A stretch of 64,000 nucleotides of DNA, taken from assembly GCA_031459615.1 (NCBI GenBank), contig JAVKIE010000002.1, positions 197,987 to 261,986 on the forward strand, written 5' to 3'. Each line of letters starts with the position of its first letter. Position 1 is the stretch's first letter. Of the stretch, positions 35,121-44,173 are shown one piece after another. The position numbers were made by a program, and so were the translations under genes. Below the pieces are notes generated by a model, which was given only the letters and a program-made list of their open reading frames with translations, searched no databases and was not told the DNA's origin. This DNA comes from Calidihabitans tengchongensis. Lineage in GTDB: Bacteria; Sysuimicrobiota; Sysuimicrobiia; Sysuimicrobiales; Kaftiobacteriaceae.

Positions 35121-36077
35121 CTAGAGCCACCCCTGCCGGCGGAACAGGACCACCATCACCGCCACGATGGCGGCCATCGCGGCCAGGACGGCGGGGAAGC
35201 CATACGGCCACGGGAACGGCGGCCAGACCCGCTCGAAGTTCATGCCGTAGATGCCCGTGATGACGGCGAGAGACGCGAACACCGCCGTGATCACCGTGAG
35301 GACCTTCATCACCTCGTTCAGCCGGTTGCTGGCCGCGGACAGGTACACGTCCAGGGAACCGGCGATCAGGTCCCGATGGGTGTCCACGGCCTCGGTGATG
35401 CGCAGCAGGTGATCGAAGACGTCCCGCAGGTACAGCGCCGTCTGGGGCCGGACCAGCGGGTGGTGCGCCAGGCTGGAGACCAGATCGCGCAGCGGCGCCG
35501 CCATCCGGCGCAGGTGCAGCAGGCTGCGCTTGCAGGCCACGATCTCGTCCAGGGTGCGGGGGCCGGGGCGTCGGAACAGCTGATCTTCCAGCCGCTCCAG
35601 GACGCTTTCCAGACGGTCCAGGGCGGGGAAGTAGGTGTCCACGGCGCAGTCCAGGAGGGCGTAGAGGATGTAGTCGGCCCCCGCGCGGTCGGTGGCGGGG
35701 GCGTGGTCCAGCCGGGCCCGGGCCTCGTCCAGAGCCGCCACCGGGCGGGGGTGGACGGTCACCACATACCGGGAGCTGGCGAAGATGTCCACCTCGTCCC
35801 AGCTCAGGCCCGCGCGCTCCCGTCCCGGGCGGAGGGCGTGGACGGTGAGGAACAGGTAGCCGTCGTACGCTTCCAGCTTGGGGCGCTGCCGCTGCTTGAG
35901 GGCGTCCTCCACGGCCAGCGGGTGAAAGCCGAAGACCTCCCGCAGGACCCGCACGTCGGCCTCCTGCGGACCGGTCATATCCACCCACACCACGCCGTCG
36001 GGCGCGGCCAGCAGATCAGCCAGCGGTCGGCGCGGGTCCTCCTCGACGCGATCGGTCCGGTAGACGGTGACCCTCAC
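35121..36077 (-). CDS. corA: CorA-type magnesium/cobalt transporter
   Basis: A 318-residue channel subunit. The soluble N-terminal domain (~1-245) includes WVDMTGPQEADV and FGFHPLAVEDAL. Two C-terminal membrane helices enclose the signature YGMNF after TVITAVFASLAVITGI. GTG 36077 overlaps the stop of the SAH-hydrolase-like gene as GTGA. CorA forms a homopentamer for Mg2+ uptake. Why it is coupled to an SAH hydrolase homologue is not clear. Confidence 0.94.
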   Translation of the reverse strand: MRVTVYRTDRVEEDPRRPLADLLAAPDGVVWVDMTGPQEADVRVLREVFGFHPLAVEDALKQRQRPKLEAYDGYLFLTVHALRPGRERAGLSWDEVDIFASSRYVVTVHPRPVAALDEARARLDHAPATDRAGADYILYALLDCAVDTYFPALDRLESVLERLEDQLFRRPGPRTLDEIVACKRSLLHLRRMAAPLRDLVSSLAHHPLVRPQTALYLRDVFDHLLRITEAVDTHRDLIAGSLDVYLSAASNRLNEVMKVLTVITAVFASLAVITGIYGMNFERVWPPFPWPYGFPAVLAAMAAIVAVMVVLFRRQGWL

Positions 36078-37285
36078 CGGATGGCCTCCGCGGCCAGGGC
36101 GGCCACCCGGCGCTCGACCTCGGCGGGCATCAGGTGCAGCCCGGGAGGGAAGTCCTGGTGGTGGGCGACCATGTACTCGATGCCCGCCAGCATCAGCGCC
36201 GACGTGAGGTCGAACGCGTCGTAGGGGTCGCCGGGGCCCGCCGCCAGGTTGAACATGGCTCCTTCGGCCAGCAGGTACACGGTGCGGCCGCCCAGCTCCA
36301 CCGCCTCGACGTGCGGCCGGATCCGCCGGGTGGGGTGCGCCCGCAGGGCGGGCACGTCCAGCTCCAGGGTGGAGTGGCCGGCGTTGAGCAGCAGCGCCCC
36401 CTCCCGCAGCAGGGGAAACTGCGGTGTGGAGATGACTTTCTCCCGGCCCGTGGCGGTCACCACCACGTCCGCCCGGGCCAGCCCCTCGTCCAGGGACACC
36501 ACCTCGCAGCCGTGGTGGCGGGCCAGGTGGGCGCGCACCGGGTCCAGCTCGCAGACCAGCACCCGGGCGCCCAGCCGGCGGGCGTAGTCGGCGAGCCCCT
36601 GGCCCACCAGGCCGTAGCCCACCACCAGGACGGTGCGCCCGTACAGCGTCAGCAGGGTGACCTGCAGGAACGTGGCCCACACCATCAGGCCCACCAGGTG
36701 GCGGTTGTGCAGGCCCTGCTTGAGGGTCAGCCCGTCCCAGTTGAAGACCGGCACGGACAGCGCCACCCCCTGCAGGCGGGCGATGCCGGTCCCGGTGGCC
36801 TCCATTCCCGCCCGCAGCGACCGGGTGGCGCGGGAGTCCCCGGCGGCGGCCAGCAGGACGTCCCCGCCCATCTCGCTGACGAACTCGCACTCCTGGCCCA
36901 GGGCCCAGCGGATGGCCGCCTGGCGATCGCTCTCCGCCATGCCGGCGCGGGCGCGCACCTCGGCGCCCCGGCGGACCATCCAGGCCACCACGGCGTCGCG
37001 GGTGGTGTGGGGGTTGCAGCCCAGGACCACGACCCGGGCCCCGGCGGCGACCAGGGCGTCCACCACCGGGGCCATCTTGATGTCCAGGTGAATGTTCAGG
37101 CACAGGGATCGCCCCGCCAGACCCCGCAGGTCCGCGGCGATCCGGCGGGTGAGCGGGATATGCCGCCACAGCCAGGGCAGCTCCGCATCCACGGAGGAGG
37201 CCAGGGAGACATCCACGTCCGGCGGGAAGGGCGCCCCGGCCGGTTCCGGCTGGGGCCGCAGGTGCTGACCCATGGGTTCCGCCAC
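36074..37285 (-). CDS. Adenosylhomocysteinase-like NAD-binding protein (divergent)
   Basis: A 403-residue protein with the S-adenosylhomocysteine hydrolase architecture. It has a substrate domain with NIHLDIKMAPVVDAL and CNPHTTRDAVVAW, then a Rossmann domain with VVGYGLVGQGLADYARRLGA, and the C-terminal NLAAGPGDPYDAFDLT. Canonical motifs are altered: the usual DDGGDL reads EMGGDVL, EETTTG reads MEATGTG, and the KSKFDN region reads LKQGLHN. It may hydrolyse SAH or a different nucleoside thioether. The GTG start at 37285 lacks a good ribosome site; ATG 37273 is an alternative. Confidence 0.78.
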   Translation of the reverse strand: MAEPMGQHLRPQPEPAGAPFPPDVDVSLASSVDAELPWLWRHIPLTRRIAADLRGLAGRSLCLNIHLDIKMAPVVDALVAAGARVVVLGCNPHTTRDAVVAWMVRRGAEVRARAGMAESDRQAAIRWALGQECEFVSEMGGDVLLAAAGDSRATRSLRAGMEATGTGIARLQGVALSVPVFNWDGLTLKQGLHNRHLVGLMVWATFLQVTLLTLYGRTVLVVGYGLVGQGLADYARRLGARVLVCELDPVRAHLARHHGCEVVSLDEGLARADVVVTATGREKVISTPQFPLLREGALLLNAGHSTLELDVPALRAHPTRRIRPHVEAVELGGRTVYLLAEGAMFNLAAGPGDPYDAFDLTSALMLAGIEYMVAHHQDFPPGLHLMPAEVERRVAALAAEAIR

Positions 37286-37317
37286 AGTGTTCGCCCGCCG
37301 GGCGGGCGCTCCTGCCG

Positions 37318-37326
37318 TGCTACAAT
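37318..37326 (+). promoter_or_regulatory. Extended -10 promoter of the peroxiredoxin gene
   Basis: TGC followed by TACAAT (37321-37326). No convincing -35 was found. Confidence 0.6.
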
Positions 37327-37404
37327 GGGGCCGACTGCCACGAACAGACGGCGCCGGATCCGGCCGAGGGCGGTGCGGGATCGGCGACGGGAGGGACGTA
37401 TCCG

Positions 37405-37878
37405 ATGACGGTCGAGGTGGGACAGCAGATCCCCGACGTCACGCTGGTGAGTGCCGACCGCAAGGCGGTCCGGCTCCGCGAGCTGATCGACAGGCCCACG
37501 GTGCTGGCGTTCTTCCCGGGCGCGTTCACCAGCACCTGCACCCGGGAGATGTGCACGTTCCGGGACAGCCTCGCCCGGTTCACCGGGATGCGGGCGCAGG
37601 TCATCGGCATCAGCGTGGACAGCCCGTTCGCCCAGAAGGCCTTTGCCGACCAGAACGGGCTGACCTTTCCGCTGCTGTCGGACTTCACCCGGCAGGCCGT
37701 GCGGGCCTTCGGCATCGAGGATCCGCACTTTGCCGGAGGGTTGCTGCCGGGGGTGGCCAAGCGCTCGGTGTTCGTGGTGGACCGGACGGGCACCGTGGTC
37801 TACCGGTGGGTGTCCGACAATCCCGCCGTGGAGCCCGACTACGACGAGGTGGCGGAGGCGGTCAGGCGAGCTGCATAA
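37405..37878 (+). CDS. Peroxiredoxin (AhpC/TSA fold, BCP-like cysteine spacing)
   Basis: A 157-residue thiol peroxidase. The peroxidatic cysteine is C45 in the PxxxTxxC motif PGAFTSTC. A second cysteine, C50, sits at the spacing of the resolving cysteine in bacterioferritin-comigratory proteins. It reduces peroxides with electrons from a thioredoxin-like partner that is not encoded here. The ATG has GGGAGGG about nine bases upstream. The gene has its own promoter and ends at the edge of a family B repeat. Confidence 0.92.
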   Translation: MTVEVGQQIPDVTLVSADRKAVRLRELIDRPTVLAFFPGAFTSTCTREMCTFRDSLARFTGMRAQVIGISVDSPFAQKAFADQNGLTFPLLSDFTRQAVRAFGIEDPHFAGGLLPGVAKRSVFVVDRTGTVVYRWVSDNPAVEPDYDEVAEAVRRAA

Positions 37879-37973
37879 TCTACGCCATCTGCGCAATCTA
37901 CGCGATCCACTCAATCTGACTGGTTGAGAGAATTCGGGACAGATGGCGCAGATCGAGTAGATTGCGCAGATTG
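37875..37973. repeat. Inverted CAATCTnCnCGATC array (family B), copy 2
   Basis: The left arm (37875-37919) contains ATCTACGCCATCTGCGCAAT and CAATCTACGCGATC. The right arm (37941-37973) is its inverted, near-identical partner, containing GATCGAGTAGATTGCGCAGA. The arms are ~33-45 bp with a ~21-base spacer. It lies between the convergent peroxiredoxin and dinB genes. Confidence 0.9.
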
Positions 37974-38999
37974 TTTGACCAGCCCCGATGTCCGCACGCC
38001 CACCAGCCGCACCGGGCGGTCCAGGGTGAACCGGTCCAGCAGCCCGCGGGCGGTGGCGGCGATCTGCTCGGGGTCGTCGGTGGGCTGCGGCAGGGTCAGC
38101 GCGCGGGTGTGGGTGCGGAAGTCGTGGTAGCGGATCTTCACCGTCACCGTGCGGGCCCGGTAGCCCTGCGACCGCAGGTCCGCGGCGACCTCCTCCGCCA
38201 GCCGGCCGAGGGTGCGTTCCAGGATCTCGCGGCGCCGCACGTCCCGCTGGTAGGTGACCTCGCGGCCGACGGAGCGCGGTTCCCAGTGGGTGACCACCGG
38301 GCTGTAGTCCTCCCCGCGGCTGGCGCGGGCCAGCTCCTCGGCCCGGCGGGGGCCCAGCAGCTCGGCCAGCGTCTGCGGAGACACCCGCTGCAGGTCGCCC
38401 ACCGTGCGCACGCCCAGTTCGCGCTCCAGCAGGGCGGCCGTCTTGGGACCCACTCCCCACAGGGCCGTCACCGGGAGGGGAGCGAGCACCCGCTCGGCCT
38501 CCTCGGCGCGGATTTCGGTGACCGCGTCGGGCTTGCGCAGGCCTGAAGCGATCTTGGCGAGGAGCTTGTTGGGGCCGATGCCGATGGAGGCCGTCAGCCC
38601 CGTCTGCTGCCGGATGCGCGTCCGGATCTCCTCGGCCAGCGCCCGCGGGTCGGGATGGCCGGAAACGTCCAGGAAGGCCTCGTCCAGGGAGAGGGGCTCC
38701 ACCAGCGGCGTGTACTCCCGGAGGATGGCCATGATGGTCTCGGAGTAGGCCGCGTAGGTCTCGATGTCCACCGGCAGGAAGACGGCGTGGGGACACCTGC
38801 GGTAGGCGACCCGCAGGGGCATGCCCGAGTGGATGCCGAAGGCCCGCGCTTCGTAGGACGCGGTGGACACCACCCCCCGGCTCCGGGGGTCGCCGGACCC
38901 GCCCACCACCACCGGCCGGCCGCGCAGCTCCGGCCGCCGCTGCTGCTCGATGGCGGCGAAAAAGGCATCCATGTCCACGTGGAGGATGGTGCGGCTCAC
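37911..38999 (-). CDS. dinB: DNA polymerase IV (Y family)
   Basis: A 362-residue translesion polymerase. The catalytic aspartate motif is HVDMDAFFA, YEARAFGI follows, and the palm motif is SLDEAFLDVS. The little-finger domain (~240-340) ends in the family B repeat, which encodes the tail KQSAQSTRSAPSVPNSLNQSD in place of a beta-clamp motif I can recognise. GTG 38999 overlaps the upstream gene's stop as GTGA. Coupling with an AlkZ-like protein suggests a DNA-damage pair. Confidence 0.94.
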   Translation of the reverse strand: MSRTILHVDMDAFFAAIEQQRRPELRGRPVVVGGSGDPRSRGVVSTASYEARAFGIHSGMPLRVAYRRCPHAVFLPVDIETYAAYSETIMAILREYTPLVEPLSLDEAFLDVSGHPDPRALAEEIRTRIRQQTGLTASIGIGPNKLLAKIASGLRKPDAVTEIRAEEAERVLAPLPVTALWGVGPKTAALLERELGVRTVGDLQRVSPQTLAELLGPRRAEELARASRGEDYSPVVTHWEPRSVGREVTYQRDVRRREILERTLGRLAEEVAADLRSQGYRARTVTVKIRYHDFRTHTRALTLPQPTDDPEQIAATARGLLDRFTLDRPVRLVGVRTSGLVKQSAQSTRSAPSVPNSLNQSD

Positions 39000-39832
39000 C
39001 GGGAGCGTCTCCGCGCCGCCCACCGCAGCAGGGCGGGGTGGGCCAGCGCCGGCTGCCCGTCCACCTCCGCCTCGCCGGCGATCTCCCCGCGGGCGAGGGC
39101 GTCGTCCAGCAGGCGGGGACTCCACCCGAACAGCGCCCGCACCTCGGCCGGGGGCGCGGCGCCGACGGTCTGCAGGTACCGGCGCAGCACCGCCGCGGCG
39201 GCGTCGGCGGCCGCAATCCGGGACGCGGCCTCGGGCACCTGGGGAAGCCACCGGCTGAAGATGTCCCAGACAAAGCTGTAGGATCCGTCGGCGCGCTCGT
39301 CCACCTTGCTGATGAGAAACTGCGCCTGCAGGTCGGCCAGCGCCCGATGGAGGGCTCCTCCCGGCCCGCGGCCCACGAACTGCCGGCGCAGGGTCCAGGT
39401 GTCGCAGGGCCCGCGCTCGGCCAGGTAGGCGTACACGTCGGCGGCCAGTCGGCTCAGCCGCCCCTCCCGGTAGGCCTGGAGGCAGTCGTCGGGCTCGCCC
39501 ACGTTGCCGCTCAGCGCGTAGAAGTGGGGGAGATATTCCAGCGAGATGTAGGTGGGCTTGCGGCGCAGGACCCGGCCGTAATACAGGCGGCGGGCGGTGG
39601 CCAACTCGTCCTTCCACCGCCACGCCCACTCCCACATGCGGTCCACGCTGCGGGTCGCCAGCACGTCGAACAGGCCCGGCAGGCCGCCGGGGCCGGCGGT
39701 GAATGCGTAGCAGAATCCCACCGCGTTGACGAACGCCAGGGCCGCCCGCCGGTCGCCCACCCGGTACCGGGCCCGCAGGGCGGCGCGGTAGCGGCGGATC
39801 TGCGCGGCGGTCACGACCACGCGGCCGGGCAC
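38996..39832 (-). CDS. AlkZ-related winged-helix DNA-repair-like protein
   Basis: About 278 residues related to the AlkZ/YcaQ DNA glycosylase superfamily (winged-helix, HTH_42-like). Marks are FVNAVGFCYAF, ATARRLYYGRVLRRKPTYISLEYLPHFYALSG and LRRQFVG. The catalytic QxQ/QxD motif of true AlkZ enzymes is not evident, so it is called related only. The start is ambiguous: GTG 39832, 39820 or 39814. The first has GGGGTGGGG upstream and is listed. Its stop overlaps the dinB start, which supports a role in DNA repair. Confidence 0.72.
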   Translation of the reverse strand: MPGRVVVTAAQIRRYRAALRARYRVGDRRAALAFVNAVGFCYAFTAGPGGLPGLFDVLATRSVDRMWEWAWRWKDELATARRLYYGRVLRRKPTYISLEYLPHFYALSGNVGEPDDCLQAYREGRLSRLAADVYAYLAERGPCDTWTLRRQFVGRGPGGALHRALADLQAQFLISKVDERADGSYSFVWDIFSRWLPQVPEAASRIAAADAAAAVLRRYLQTVGAAPPAEVRALFGWSPRLLDDALARGEIAGEAEVDGQPALAHPALLRWAARRRSR

Positions 39833-39925
39833 GGCCAGAGAACCCCACCCCTTCCCTTCTCCGCGCCGGCCCGTCCAGTCCTGGCGCCCGCCACGCCGCC
39901 GGGGTAGGCAGCTCCTGGACACGGC

Positions 39926-39934
39926 TGCTACACT
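39926..39934 (+). promoter_or_regulatory. Extended -10 promoter of the M16 peptidase gene
   Basis: TGC followed by TACACT (39929-39934), about 50 bases before the start codon. No clear -35. Confidence 0.5.
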
Positions 39935-39982
39935 GGTGCCTGCGCCTGCCCGGGCCTGACCGGGCGGAGGATGGAGCGTCCC

Positions 39983-42592
39983 ATGTCTGGACCGCGCGCG
40001 TACACCCTCGGTAACGGCCTCACCGTCCTCATCTGGGAGCAGCATACGGTTCCGGTGGTCACCCTGTGGGTGTGGTACCGGGTCGGCAGCCGCAACGAGG
40101 TTCCGGGGCTCACGGGCATCTCCCACTGGGTCGAGCACATGCTGTTCAAGGGCACGCCCGCCCGGCCCCGGACCGTCCTGACCCGCCTCATTGACCGCCT
40201 GGGAGGCCGCTGGAACGCCTTCACCTGGAAGGATTACACCGCCTACCACGAGGTGCTGCCCGCCGGCCATCTGGAGGAGGTCGTGGCCATGGAGGCCGAC
40301 CGGATGGCCCACACCGTGTTCGACCCGGAGGAGGTGGAGCGGGAGCGCACCGTCATCATCTCCGAGCGGGAGGGCAGCGAGAACTTCCCCGCCTACCTGC
40401 TGCGGGAGGAGGTGGACGCCGCCGCCCACAAGGTCCACCCCTACCGCATCCCGGTCATCGGGTGGAAGGAGGACCTGCGGGCCATCAGCCGGGACGACCT
40501 GGTGGCCCACTACCGCACCTACTATCACCCCAACAACGCCGTGGTGGTGGTGGTCGGCGCGTGCGAGGAGCGCCAGGCTCTGGAGAGCATCCGCCGCGCC
40601 TTTGAGCCCCTGCCGCCGGGCCCGCCGCCTCCCCCCGTGCGGGCCCGCGAGCCGCGCCAGGAAGGTGAGCGCCGGGTCGTCCTGCGCCGCCCGGGCGGGG
40701 CCACCGCCTACCTGCACGTGGCCTTCCACGCCCCGGCCGCCTCCCACCCGGACCTGCCGGCCCTGCTGGTGGCCGATGGGATCCTGTCGGGTTTCAAGAG
40801 CCTGGTGCCGTTTGACCAGCCCTCGGGAGGGCGCAGCAGCCGCCTGTATCGCGCCCTGGTGGACACCGGACTGGCCAGCGAGGTCAGCTCCTCCCTCATT
40901 CCCAGCCTCGACCCCACCCTGTTCCGCATCACGGCCACGGCCCGGGCGGGGGTGGACGTGGCGGCCGTGGAGGACCGGGTGCGGGAGGAGGTCGCCCGTC
41001 TGGCGGCGGAGCCGGTGACCCCCGACGAACTGGCGCGGGCGAAAAAGCAGGCCCGGGCCCAGTTCGTCTACAGCCGCGACGGCGTCTTCCGGCAGGCGCT
41101 GGCCCTGGGGGCGTTTGCCCTGGTGGACACCGCCGACGCGTTCCTGACGCTGCTGTCCCGCATCGACGCCGTCACCGCCGAGGACGTGATGCGGGTGGCC
41201 GCCACCTACTTCACCGACCGCGCGCGGACCACGGGGTGGTACCTGCCCGAGCCCGCCGTGGCGGCGGGCCCCGTGCCGGCGGCCCGCCCGGCGGTGTTCC
41301 ACCGCACGGACCCCGAGGCCGGCGTGGCGACGCCGCCCATCACTCCCGACGCGGTGACCCGGGTCGCGCTGCCCTCGGGGGCGGCGGTCCTGGTGCGGGA
41401 CGTGCCCGGCAGCGGGTCGGTGGCGGTCCAGGGGTATGTGCGGGCGGGAGCGATGTGTGACGGCGACCGCCCGGGCCTGGCGCGCTTTGCGGCCGCCATG
41501 CTCTCCCGGGGGACGCGATCGTGGACGTCCCAGGGGCTGGCCGAACTGCTGGACGGGTTGGGCGCGGGGCTGAGCGTGCGGGCCGACCTGGAGACCGTCT
41601 CGGTAGGTCTGCGGGTGCTGGCCGAGGATGTGCCGACGGTGCTCCCGGCCCTCGCCGAGATCCTCACCGCCCCCACGTTTCCCGCCGACGAGGTGGAGAA
41701 GGTCCGCGGAGAGCTGCTCACGGCCCTGCGGGTGAGCCTGCAGGACACCCGCCATGTGGCCGAGCGGCTGCTGCGGGCGCTGCTGTACCCTCCCGGACAC
41801 CCCCAGCGGCGGGTCCCCGACGGCGAGGAGGCGGCGGTGGAGGCCATCACCCGGGACGACGTGGCCTGTTTTCACCGCCTGCGGTTCCGTCCCGACGGCG
41901 CGGTCCTGGCCGTGGTCGGAGACTGCCGCGCCGGCGAGGTGGTGGACCTGCTGCACCGGCTGCTGGAGGGGTGGCTGCCATCCGGCTCCTGGCAGCCGCC
42001 GGCCGTCCCCCCACCGGCCGCTGGCGGGCCGCGACGTGCCGAGCAGCGGATGCCGGGGAAGGTGCAATCGGACCTTGCGGTCGGCGTGCCCGGCATCGCC
42101 CGCACCGATCCCGCCTATTACGAGACGATGGTGGCCAACCTCATCCTCGGCCAGCTGGGACTGATGGGGCGGCTGGGCGAGCGCGTGCGGGAGCAGCAGG
42201 GGATGGCCTACTACGCCTTCAGCGAGCTGCGGGCGGGCCTGCTGGCGGGACCGTGGCTGGTGCGGGCGGGCGTCAACCCGGCCAACGAGCAGGCCGCCCT
42301 GGAGGCCATCCTGGCGGAGATCCGACGGTTCCAACGCGACGGTCCCGATCCCGAGGAACTGGCCGATGCCCGGCAGTTCTTGATCGGGTCGCTGGCAGTC
42401 CGCCTGGAGACCCTGGCCGGCATCGCCCAGGTCCTGGCAGACATCGAACTGTTCGGTCTGGGGCTGGACTACCTGGTGCGCTACCCACAGATCATCGGCG
42501 CCGTCGATGCCGAGGCGGTCGTGCGCGCGGCGCGGGCGTTTTCGCCCGACGCGTGCGCGGTCGCCGTCGCCGGCCCCCCGCTCCCGCCGTGA
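39983..42592 (+). CDS. M16 (insulinase/pitrilysin) metallopeptidase, two-module
   Basis: An 869-residue protein made of two M16 halves, each about 430 residues. The N-terminal half carries the inverted zinc motif H48xxE51H52 in HWVEHMLF and a likely third ligand E104 in VAMEADRM, so it is catalytic. The C-terminal half (from ~435) lacks HxxEH and corresponds to the inactive partner that completes the peptide chamber. Separate alpha and beta genes are more usual in bacteria. ATG 39983 is chosen because GGAG lies six bases upstream; ATG 39971 touches its ribosome site. No signal peptide is seen, so it is cytosolic. Confidence 0.9.
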   Translation: MSGPRAYTLGNGLTVLIWEQHTVPVVTLWVWYRVGSRNEVPGLTGISHWVEHMLFKGTPARPRTVLTRLIDRLGGRWNAFTWKDYTAYHEVLPAGHLEEVVAMEADRMAHTVFDPEEVERERTVIISEREGSENFPAYLLREEVDAAAHKVHPYRIPVIGWKEDLRAISRDDLVAHYRTYYHPNNAVVVVVGACEERQALESIRRAFEPLPPGPPPPPVRAREPRQEGERRVVLRRPGGATAYLHVAFHAPAASHPDLPALLVADGILSGFKSLVPFDQPSGGRSSRLYRALVDTGLASEVSSSLIPSLDPTLFRITATARAGVDVAAVEDRVREEVARLAAEPVTPDELARAKKQARAQFVYSRDGVFRQALALGAFALVDTADAFLTLLSRIDAVTAEDVMRVAATYFTDRARTTGWYLPEPAVAAGPVPAARPAVFHRTDPEAGVATPPITPDAVTRVALPSGAAVLVRDVPGSGSVAVQGYVRAGAMCDGDRPGLARFAAAMLSRGTRSWTSQGLAELLDGLGAGLSVRADLETVSVGLRVLAEDVPTVLPALAEILTAPTFPADEVEKVRGELLTALRVSLQDTRHVAERLLRALLYPPGHPQRRVPDGEEAAVEAITRDDVACFHRLRFRPDGAVLAVVGDCRAGEVVDLLHRLLEGWLPSGSWQPPAVPPPAAGGPRRAEQRMPGKVQSDLAVGVPGIARTDPAYYETMVANLILGQLGLMGRLGERVREQQGMAYYAFSELRAGLLAGPWLVRAGVNPANEQAALEAILAEIRRFQRDGPDPEELADARQFLIGSLAVRLETLAGIAQVLADIELFGLGLDYLVRYPQIIGAVDAEAVVRAARAFSPDACAVAVAGPPLPP

Positions 42593-43254
42593 ACGGGCCG
42601 GTGGTGGCCATCGTGGGAGGGACCGGGCGCCTGGGCCGCGGGCTGGCCGCCCGGTGGGCGCAGGCCGGCGTGCCGGTGCTCATCGGGTCGCGCGATCCGG
42701 CCCGGGCCCGGGAGGCGGCCCGGGCGGCGGGACTGTCCGAGGCGGCCGGGGCCGACAACCGCGCGGCGGCGGCTGCGGCGGATGTGGTCGTCCTGACGGT
42801 GCCGTTTGCCGCCCACCGCCAGACTCTGCTGGCTCTGGCCGACGTCCTGGCGGGCAAGATCCTGCTGGACACCACCGTTCCCCTGCTGGACTCGCGGGAG
42901 CTGGCCTGCCCGGAGGCGGGGTCCGCCGCCCAGGACGCCCAGGCCCTGGTGCCCGCGGCGCGGGTGGTGGCCGGCTTCCACACCGTCAGCGCGCATCTGC
43001 TGGCGGACCGTCGCAGGCCGCTGCGGGGGGACGTGCTCCTCTGCGGCGACGACCCGTCCGCCAAGGAGGCGGTGGAACGGCTGGTCCGCGCTCTGGGAGC
43101 CCGCCCCGTGGACGCGGGTGGGCTGTCCGCTGCCCGGACGCTGGAGATGCTGGCCCTGCTTCTGCTGAACCTGAACCGGCGGTACCGCCGCCGGGACCTC
43201 GGCGTGCGGATCGTGGGACTGGAGGACGCTGGTGAGAGAGACGTCGAAGGTTAA
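42589..43254 (+). CDS. npdG: NADPH-dependent F420 reductase
   Basis: A 221-residue F420H2:NADP+ oxidoreductase. It has the N-terminal Rossmann motif VAIVGGTGRLGRGLA, the NADP phosphate-binding GSRDPARA, and GFHTVSAHLLAD. It moves hydride between F420 and NADP. GTG 42589 overlaps the M16 stop as GTGA. Together with cofE 70 bases downstream it implies that the organism makes and uses coenzyme F420. The last residues (ERDVEG) run into the intergenic repeat. ORFs of this family can also act on other deazaflavin-linked steps. Confidence 0.88.
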   Translation: MNGPVVAIVGGTGRLGRGLAARWAQAGVPVLIGSRDPARAREAARAAGLSEAAGADNRAAAAAADVVVLTVPFAAHRQTLLALADVLAGKILLDTTVPLLDSRELACPEAGSAAQDAQALVPAARVVAGFHTVSAHLLADRRRPLRGDVLLCGDDPSAKEAVERLVRALGARPVDAGGLSAARTLEMLALLLLNLNRRYRRRDLGVRIVGLEDAGERDVEG

Positions 43255-43311
43255 AAGGTTGAAGGTTGAGAAAAACATTATTCTTGTTCCCTTCAACCTT
43301 CGTCCTCCAAC
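43247..43311. repeat. Inverted AAGGTTGAAGG repeat between npdG and cofE
   Basis: A left arm with AAGGTTAAAAGGTTGAAGGTTGA-type units and a right arm CCTTCAACCTT form a hairpin around an A/T-rich spacer. A similar AGGTTGAAGG occurs at 10307-10317. Confidence 0.7.
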
Positions 43312-43324
43312 GTAGTCTGTTGAT

Positions 43325-44083
43325 ATGCGTTCCCTGACGGCGTGGGCTCCGCACGGGTTTCCCGACGTCCGCCCGGGGATGGACCTGCCGGGCCTGGTGG
43401 TGGACGTCCTGCGTTCCTGCGGCCTGCGTCCGGTGGACGGCGACGTGGTGGTGGTTGCCCAGAAGGTGGTCTCCAAGGCCGAGGGCAGCGTGGTGAACCT
43501 GGACGAGGTCGCCCCCGGGCCGCAGGCCCGGACGCTGGCCGACGTGGCCCGCAAGGATCCCCGGCTGTGCCAGGTGATCCTCAACGAGTCCCGGGCGGTG
43601 CTGCGGGTGCGGCCCGGGCTGATCATCTGCGAGCACCGCCTGGGTTTCATCTGCGCCAACGCCGGGGTGGACCACAGCAACGTGGGGCTGGGACCCCAGT
43701 GGGTGACGACACTGCCCCGGGATCCCGACGCCTCGGCCGCGGCCGTCCGGGAGGCTCTGATGCGAGGGTTCGGGGCGTCGGTGGGGGTCGTGATCAACGA
43801 CACCCACGGCCGCGCGTTCCGCGAGGGAGCGGTGGGCGTGGCCATCGGGGTCGCCGGACTGGACCCCCTGTACAGCTACGTGGGGGCCGAGGACCGCTAC
43901 GGCTACGTCCTCCAGACGTCGGTGGAGGCGGTGGCCGACGAGCTGGCCGGCGTGGCCAGCCTCCTGCAGGGTCAGGCGGCCGAGGGCACCCCGGTGGTCC
44001 TGATCCGCGGAGGGCGGGCTCAGGCGGGCGGGGGCTCCGCCGCGCGCCTGGTGCGGCCGGCGGAGAGGGACCTGTTCCGGTAA
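43325..44083 (+). CDS. cofE: Coenzyme F420-0:L-glutamate ligase
   Basis: A 252-residue enzyme that adds glutamates to F420-0 using GTP. Conserved features are VDGDVVVVAQKVVSKAEG, the N-terminal metal/nucleotide region, FICANAGVDHSN and INDTHGRAFREGAVGVAIG. It is the free-standing CofE, without the C-terminal nitroreductase-like domain of FbiB. The ATG has no visible ribosome site and follows the inverted repeat. Adjacent npdG gives functional support for an F420 module. Other F420 genes (cofC, cofD, cofG/H) are not in this window. Confidence 0.92.
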   Translation: MRSLTAWAPHGFPDVRPGMDLPGLVVDVLRSCGLRPVDGDVVVVAQKVVSKAEGSVVNLDEVAPGPQARTLADVARKDPRLCQVILNESRAVLRVRPGLIICEHRLGFICANAGVDHSNVGLGPQWVTTLPRDPDASAAAVREALMRGFGASVGVVINDTHGRAFREGAVGVAIGVAGLDPLYSYVGAEDRYGYVLQTSVEAVADELAGVASLLQGQAAEGTPVVLIRGGRAQAGGGSAARLVRPAERDLFR

Positions 44084-44099
44084 CGGCGGGATCCAGGCA

Positions 44100-44160
44100 G
44101 GCCGGGCGTCCGTCGGACCTCCGAATCTCTGAACCCGGATTCCTGATCCCTGCCACGGCG
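44100..44160. repeat. GGATTCCTGATCCC-type intergenic unit
   Basis: Shares GGATTCC and GATCCC blocks with the palindrome cluster at 10368-10402. It contains no gene and lies just upstream of the enolase-superfamily gene. Confidence 0.5.
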
Positions 44161-44173
44161 GGGGAGAGAGGGT

